A DNA stretch of 64,000 nt from Argopecten irradians (Eukaryota; Mollusca; Bivalvia; Pectinida; Pectinidae): positions 66,192,969 to 66,256,968 of the forward strand of contig NC_091134.1 of NCBI RefSeq assembly GCF_041381155.1, read 5' to 3'. Position numbers and translations under genes: made by a program. Under the pieces are notes generated by a model. The model worked only from the letters and a program-made list of their open reading frames with translations, was not told the DNA's origin and searched no databases. The first letter of the stretch is position 1. Each line of letters opens with the position of its first letter. Of this stretch, positions 58,092-64,000 are shown in pieces.

Positions 58092-59671
58092 ATGGGTTCT
58101 GAGCAGAGTTCACAGCCTCCTGCTGGAGCCCCTGGTAGTAGCATCAAGTCCCAGAGAGATGAGGATATCCCATATACCTCATTCTCCATCAGTAAACCTA
58201 TAGATGGAGGCGAGTTGTCTTGTATCATCAGTCGCTGGTTCTTGTTGATATATCATGATGTACTGAGTCTGTATAGTTGTTAAATTTCACGGATTTCCTG
58301 ATTTATTGTTTGGAACTTTAAATAACTTCTCAAGAACTGAAAGGCCCAGGGAACTCATGTTAGGCCTGCAGCATGTTTGGATGAATGGCTATCAAGTTTG
58401 TTCACATGAATGACCTTGACCTTCATTCAAGGTCAAAGGGATCAAATAGGCTAAAATATGTAAATGACTTATTGTAAATAACCAAGAGGCCTAGAGAATG
58501 GATATTGGACTTGTAGCATGGTCTAATTCATCAATTGCTTTTTTCTTAATTTATCAGAACCTGAACTTCTGCTATTAAAAGAGTTCTTTTGTATTGCCTT
58601 AATTGTTTGCCACTACTTTATACTTTGAGGTGTTGCATTGTGCCAATAGTCAAATGACCGTTAAGGCCCATGGGTCTCTTGTTGTGATTTATAGCCTTTG
58701 AAATTATCATTCACATATCTCTTTAGTTCTGATGCTCCATTACTGACACACATACAATAATTTTTGTGTTTATAGAGCCGATGCGACACTCCCCTCGTAA
58801 TGTGGGTGGTCGGCCACGTTCATCAACAAAGGAGGGCAAGGATGACACACCTAAACACAAGATTGTAGTGGTAGCTGATGGCAATGTTTCCCCTAAAGAC
58901 AAGGACCCAGAGTTAACCAAGCTTGAAGCTATCCCTGTCTTCTACCCTATCATGCGAGGCTCACTTAACATTCCCACAAGTTCCCGCGATCCTGATATTC
59001 TCGACAAACTGGATCATCAACAAATACTGCTGTTGTGTATTCGATACCAAGAACACCTTCGACAGTTATCAGAAGCTGTTGCCTTTGATCAAAATGCCCT
59101 TTGTGTTCGCATAAAGGAGGTGAGTTGGATAATGTACTGTATGGGTACCTATACTTCTCTTTACTCAAAGTTGACACGACTCTTGTACAATGTCTACTTA
59201 CACAAGTACTCAAAGTTGATTTAGTTGAATACCGTTTATTATAAAAGGTTTGGTTGGGACCAAATGAATTAAACAGAATCTTCAGGTTATACAAGTTTGA
59301 AATAAGAGGTTCAACTGTAGATTAATGTTTGTGAATACTGCTCTCCATTTCGTAACACAATTAATAATTTAATCCAATTAATGATAACAGTTGGGAGATG
59401 TGTAAATTGTTGATTTCTATTGTAGATTGACTGTGCTATTAACATGCTTGTGAAGTTGATGTCTGATAGACAGAAGAAATACCACAAATATGCGGAACAG
59501 TTTACAAGAGCATCAGAGACCCTGACTGTTCTAAACAGGGTCAAGGACTCGATGGACAATATCATACCTAAGATGGACCGACTGAACCAACTTTTACCGG
59601 AAAGTGACCAGCTAGAACCGTTCAGTATATATATGAACACCCCTCAAACATCCACAGCTCCCAGCAAATAG
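58092..59671 (+). CDS. BORCS5: BLOC-1-related complex subunit 5 (myrlysin)
   Basis: BORCS5 anchors the BORC complex to lysosomes, where it recruits ARL8 and kinesin to move lysosomes outward (family knowledge). Exons 58092-58191, 58776-59119 and 59426-59671 join in phase to 690 nt, or 229 codons plus stop; human is 196 residues, and the extra length lies in the N-terminal linker. The start MGSEQSS is the conserved N-myristoylation signal (Gly2). The middle has VVVADGNVS and KLEAIPVFYPI; the helical core has LDHQQILLLCIRYQEHLRQ and AVAFDQNAL-RIKE, then RQKKYHKYAEQ and MDRLNQLLPE-LEPFS near the end. The exon 1 donor is A|GTAAAC. A repeat fragment sits in intron 1. It is transcribed away from ALKBH3. 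Confidence 0.95.
58320..58680. repeat. Fragment of the 36-39 kb element in BORCS5 intron 1
   Basis: AACTGAAAGGCCCAGGGA, GCCTGCAGCATG and ATGAATGACCTTGACCTT-ATTCAAGGTCA correspond to diverged words of that element in reverse orientation. Confidence 0.65.
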
Positions 59672-60534
59672 ACGGTTGTTAACAATGCCATATTAGCTGA
59701 ACACTTTGGACTAATTTAAACGTGTTTGTGAATGTGTGGTACAGGTATGTATGGGATGATTACCTTGGCCGAGTTCTGGGAACACTGACATATTTAGTTA
59801 TTATTATTTGATACAGTTTTTTTTGTATTTGTCAATTTTAACATGCCAGCTAGCTATTTCAGTGCACAACCCAACAACACTTGATGCAATCAGAAAAAGT
59901 CTGATAGGAGTCTTACACCTTAAAGCAACTGTCACACAGGACCACTTTATTATCATTATGATATTATTTAAGGTTATAGAAACACTGATGGTACAGTACA
60001 CTCTACGGCTAGTACACATGACTTATATCAATGGAATAACATATCAACTACTTTAGCTATATATTAATATTTCATAAAAATTACGAAACCTGTGCAAAAT
60101 TCAGAGTGGGACAGAGGAACTTCACATTAACTATCATTTGTCCTCATGTTTTTGTTAAGAGTTTTTTTTAGTATCTTTCACGGTGTTGTTGTGTACCATA
60201 TTATAACGTAATTTTACTATGACATCATGATTTACTTACAAATAAAAACAATTCAAATCCCCTGAACACAGCAAGAGCCCTAACAGCACTTGGGAGAAGC
60301 TAAACTGTTTGTTTTTTAATATTTGTTTATTAATACATGTATTGACCTACTTTCGGGTGAATCAACCTACTTTCATATGTTGACCTGTTTTAAACTTTGT
60401 CAACCTGCATGTACTTTCTGTTTCATTAATCCACTTGTAAGGGTATTGATCTATTTCCAGATATATTGACCTACTTTGTTTCTTTGACCTTGTTTCTGAT
60501 GCATTTGCCTATATCATTTTCAAGAAACATTATG
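59672..60534. other. BORCS5 3' UTR and flank
   Basis: AT-rich DNA after the stop codon. Between 60340 and 60500 the words TTGACCTACTTT and CAACCTACTTTC recur loosely, perhaps an old tandem repeat. No other gene. Confidence 0.5.
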
Positions 60535-60610
60535 GATTCGGAGAGCCATGTAACCTTTCATTTGCTAGTATTGATTCGGAGAGCCATGTAACCTTTCATT
60601 TGCTAGTATT
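60535..60610. repeat. 38-bp exact tandem duplication
   Basis: GATTCGGAGAGCCATGTAAC-CTTTCATTTGCTAGTATT occurs twice, starting at 60535 and 60573. Confidence 0.95.
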
Positions 60611-60879
60611 GATATGCAGGTTTCTTTACATGTAAAACTGACAATTTACTTGTCCTTAATTTCAATTTGGATACTTTTCACACTCACACATTACAAGTCG
60701 TTAAAGATACAATGTCTATACATAATGTATACAATATCTACAATTGTCAACATCAATTTTGTTTGATGAGTATTGTAGTATGAAAGTGATTTTGATTTCT
60801 AGACATGTGTAGAAACAATTATTGTATTCATTTTTCAGTCATTGTACAAGTTAAATGTGGTTGACATTTTAATGTTGAT

Positions 60880-60885
60880 AATAAA
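60880..60885 (+). promoter_or_regulatory. Candidate AATAAA polyadenylation signal for BORCS5
   Basis: AATAAA 1.2 kb after the stop codon, just before the 61-bp array; use is inferred. Confidence 0.35.
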
Positions 60886-60974
60886 AGTCATTTGCTTTAT
60901 TTCATTTCTTGTCTAAGTGTAAATTTAACTTATTAATTCATCAAACACTTCATATGTATAAATACTCAAGCCAC

Positions 60975-63120
60975 AAAAAACAATGGAGTACAGTTCCTCA
61001 ATAAGTAGGTCCCCTTGGTAACACACCATTGTCACTAAGAACAATGGCATTCAGTTCTTCAATAAGTAGGTCCCCTAGGTAACACACCATTGTCACAAAG
61101 AATAATGGAGTTCAGTTCCTCAATATGTAGGCCTCCTTGGTAACACACCATTGTCACAAAGAACAATGGAGTTCAGTTCCTCAATAAGTAGGTCACCTTG
61201 CTAACACACCATTGTCACAAAGAACAATGGAGTTCAGTTCCTCAATAAGTAGGTCTCCTTGGTACCACACCATTGTCACAAAGAAAAAATGAAGTTCAGT
61301 TCCTCAATAAGAAGGTCACCTTGGTAACACACCATTGTCACAAAGAACAATGGAGTTCAGTTCCTCAAAAAGTAGGTCCCCTTGGTAACACAACATTGTC
61401 ACAAAGAACAATGGAGTTCAGTTCCTCAATAAGTAGGTCTCCTTGGTAACATACCATTGTCACAAAGAACAATGGAGTTCAGTTCCTCAATAAGTAGGTC
61501 ACCTTGCTAACACACCGTTGTCACAAAGAACAATGGAGTTCAGTTCCTCAATAAGATGGTCCCCTCGGTAACACACCATTGTCCCAAAGAACAATGGAGT
61601 TCAGTTCCTCAAAAAGTAGGTCCCCTTGGTAACACAACATTGTCACAAAGAACAATGGAGTTCAGATCCTCAATAAGTAGGTCTCCTTGGTAACACACCG
61701 TTGTCACAAAGAACAATGGAGTTCAGTTCCTAATTATGTAGGTAAACTTGGTAACACACCGTTGTCACAAAGAACAATGGAGTTCAGTTCCTCAATAAGT
61801 AGGTCTTCTTGGTAACACACCATTGTCACAAAGAACAACGGAGTTCAGTTCCTTAATAAGAAGGTCCCCTTGGTAACACAGCATTGTCACAAAGAACAAT
61901 GGAGTTCAGTTCCTCAATAAGTAGGTCTCCTTGGTACCACACCATTGTCACAAAGAAAAAATGAAGTTCAGTTCCTCAATAAGAAGGTCACCTTGGTAAC
62001 ACACCATTGTCACAAAGAACAATGGAGTTCAGTTCCTCAAAAAGTAGGTCCCCTTGGTAACACAACATTGTCACAAAGAACAATGGAGTTCAGTTCCTCA
62101 ATAAGTAGGTCTCCTTGGTAACATACCATTGTCACAAAGAACAATGGAGTTCAGTTCCTCAATAAGTAGGTCACCTTGCTAACACACCGTTGTCACAAAG
62201 AACAATGGAGTCCAGTTCCTCAATAAGAAGGTCCCCTTGGTAACACACCATTGTCCCAAAGAACAATGGAGTTCAGTTCCTCAAAAAGTAGGTCCCCTTG
62301 GTAGCACAACATTGTCACAAAGAACAATGGAGTTCAGTTCCTCAATAAGTAGGTCTCCTTGGTAACACACCGTTGTCACAAAGAACAACGGAGTTCAGTT
62401 CCTTGATAAGTAGGTCTCCTTGGTAACACACCATCGTCACAAAGAATAATAGAGTTCAGTTCCTCAATAAGTAGGTCTTCTTGGTAACACACCATTGTCA
62501 CAAAGAACAATGGAGTTCAGTTCCTCAATAAGTAGGTCTCCTTGGTAACACACCATTGTCACAAAGAACAATGGAGTTCAGTTCCTAATTATGTAGGTAA
62601 ACTTGGTAACACACCATTGTCACAAAGAATATTGGAGTTCAGTTCCTCAATAAGTAGGTCTTCTTGGTAACACACCATTGTCACAAAGAACAATTCAGTT
62701 CCTCAATAAGTAGGTCTCCTAGGTAACACACCATTGTCACAAAGAATAATGGAGTTCAGTTCCTCAATAAGCAGGTCTCCTTGGTAACACACCATTGTCA
62801 CAAAGAACAACGGAGTTCAGTTCCTAATTATGTAGGTCAACTTGGTAACACACCATTGTCACAAAGAACAATGGAGTTCAGTTCCTCGATAAGTAGGTCT
62901 CCTTGCTAACACACCGTTATCACAAAGAACAATGGAGTCCAGTTCCTTAATAAGAAGGTCCCCTTGGTAACACAGCATTGTCACAAAGAACAATGGAGTT
63001 CAGTTCCTCAATTAGTCAATTAGTAGGTCTCCTCGGTAACACACCATTGTCACAAAGACAATGGAGTTCAGTTCCTCAATAAGTAGGTCTCCTCGGTAAC
63101 ACACCGTTGTCACAAAGAAC
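60975..63120. repeat. 61-bp minisatellite, ~35 copies, with higher-order repeat
   Basis: Unit CAATAAGTAGGTCTCCTTGG-TAACACACCATTGTCACAAA-GAACAATGGAGTTCAGTTCCT. A run of variant units beginning GGTACCACACC at 61261 recurs at 61933, an offset of ~672 bp or eleven units. Confidence 0.97.
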
Positions 63121-63229
63121 CGTAGGCCTATAACCTCCAATAAGCTTCTTTACTCCTGCATTTAATTAGTAGGTCCAAATTGATATAAATTGTATCTAAT
63201 TATCAGGTGTGTACGGTAACATTCTCAGC

Positions 63230-63735
63230 ATTGAATTTATCGAAAATTCTATTTCTGATATTGGAAATCACTCTTAATTGCTGATATCAGAAATTCTAAT
63301 TCCTGATATCAAAAATAAAGATTCCCATAACTGAATTAGAATTTCCGATATCGGAATTAAGAATACCCAATATCGAAAATTCATAAATTTAATTCCAATA
63401 TTGGAAATTTTAATTCCGATATCAGAATTAATAGAATAAAAAGTTTTTATTCCGAATTTCCAATATCGGAAATTTTTTTTCCTGACACATGTATGTAGAA
63501 TTCTATTTCCCGATATCAGAAAATCTATTGCTGATAACGGAAATTGAATTTTCCATGTCGGCAATTCTATTTCTGATATTGGAAATTACTCTTAGTTTCT
63601 GATATCGGAAATTCTTATTCTGATATCGGAAATAGAATTTCCGTTATCGGAATTATAATTTCTGATAACGGAATTAGGATTTCCAACATCGGAATTAGAA
63701 TTTTCGATATTGGAATTAGATTTCTCGATATCGGA
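63230..63735. repeat. Field of GATATC-centred short palindromes
   Basis: Dozens of irregularly spaced TTTCTGATATCGGAAATT or AATTCCGATATCGGAATTA words, mostly 18-22 bp apart and often in alternating orientation. Single-base changes keep the TTCC...GGAA symmetry. No coding. Confidence 0.92.
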
Positions 63736-64000
63736 GGTCTCCATGAAAGCTGGGTCCACGTCCCGAGACTGGGTGCACTGGTCTCTTGCGGATGCACACC
63801 ACTTTTGGGGGTGTGATGTGCGTCCGCGTGATATCAGTGTAGCTGAAGGCTTTCACAGTAGCTCCAATTTGAGCCAACCTGTTTGCCGTGGGTGCATCTC
63901 GTATCCGGGAGAAGAAGGTCCTGGTGGTTGAATAGGTTTTGCTCTTTTTTCTTCCTTTTTTACTGCTACACACTACTTTGGCTTCAGACTCCGGTTAGAC
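63736..64000. other. Unassigned GC-richer end of window
   Basis: Base composition changes sharply after the palindrome field. Overlapping open frames exist on both strands (63710-63931 + and 63716-63973 -), but neither has a motif I recognise, and each includes palindrome-field sequence. It could be part of an element or an exon cut by the window edge. Confidence 0.35.

Noticed and set aside
63716-63973. Basic 85-codon - strand frame at the window end
   Set aside because: Partly made of palindrome-field sequence, overlapped by an equally open + frame, no recognised motif; left unassigned.

Overview
This window looks like animal nuclear DNA, AT-rich with short exons and long repeat-filled introns. 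It most likely comes from a bivalve mollusc. That assignment is an inference from the repeat types (a pearl-like element with ~157-bp core repeats, GCTCACCTG-ended elements, TTAA MITEs, a self-primed-looking LTR element) together with metazoan gene models. No marker here fixes the species.

Four protein-coding genes can be read. (1) A lambda-crystallin / L-gulonate 3-dehydrogenase-like gene (CRYL1 family, copy A) lies on the + strand at 1895-9710. Only its last four exons are inside the window, and one carries a one-base frameshift. (2) A second, complete CRYL1-family gene (copy B, six exons, 318 codons) lies on the - strand at 25406-22183, tail to tail with copy A. Their exon phases match but the proteins have diverged. 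(3) ALKBH3, a nucleic-acid demethylase, lies on the - strand at 46634-31217 with seven coding exons, 273 codons and all catalytic residues present. (4) BORCS5, a lysosome-positioning BORC subunit, lies on the + strand at 58092-59671 with three coding exons and an N-myristoylation start. The genes show no shared pathway.

Layout: 1-1.5 kb ATAC microsatellite and its decay; 1.9-9.7 kb CRYL1 copy A, whose large intron holds a SINE-like repeat, a dead L1/Tx1-type LINE with target-site duplication, and a 49-bp minisatellite running up to an exon; 9.9-13.5 kb two minisatellites (29 and 38 bp); 14.7-21.7 kb a Ty3/gypsy-type LTR retrotransposon on the - strand with 161-bp LTRs and GTTTT target duplication, itself split by a 1.6-kb TGT...ACA inverted-repeat element at a CCGG site; 22.2-25.4 kb CRYL1 copy B; 25.6-31 kb MITEs; 31.2-46.6 kb ALKBH3 with introns full of elements; 46.9-51.8 kb fold-back DNA, a 39-bp minisatellite and tRNA-derived repeats; 51.9-57.6 kb two related minisatellites (59 and 50 bp); 58-61 kb BORCS5; 61-63.7 kb a 61-bp minisatellite and a GATATC palindrome field.

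The most striking items are an 11-base complementarity between the LTR and the primer-binding site of the gypsy-type element (candidate self-priming), an ALKBH3 intron made of a tandem array of near-consensus 5' splice sites starting at the real donor, and a partial duplication of a CRYL1 exon edge next to a minisatellite. Exon borders were read by eye from GT/AG sites, phase continuity and family similarity; no alignment was run.
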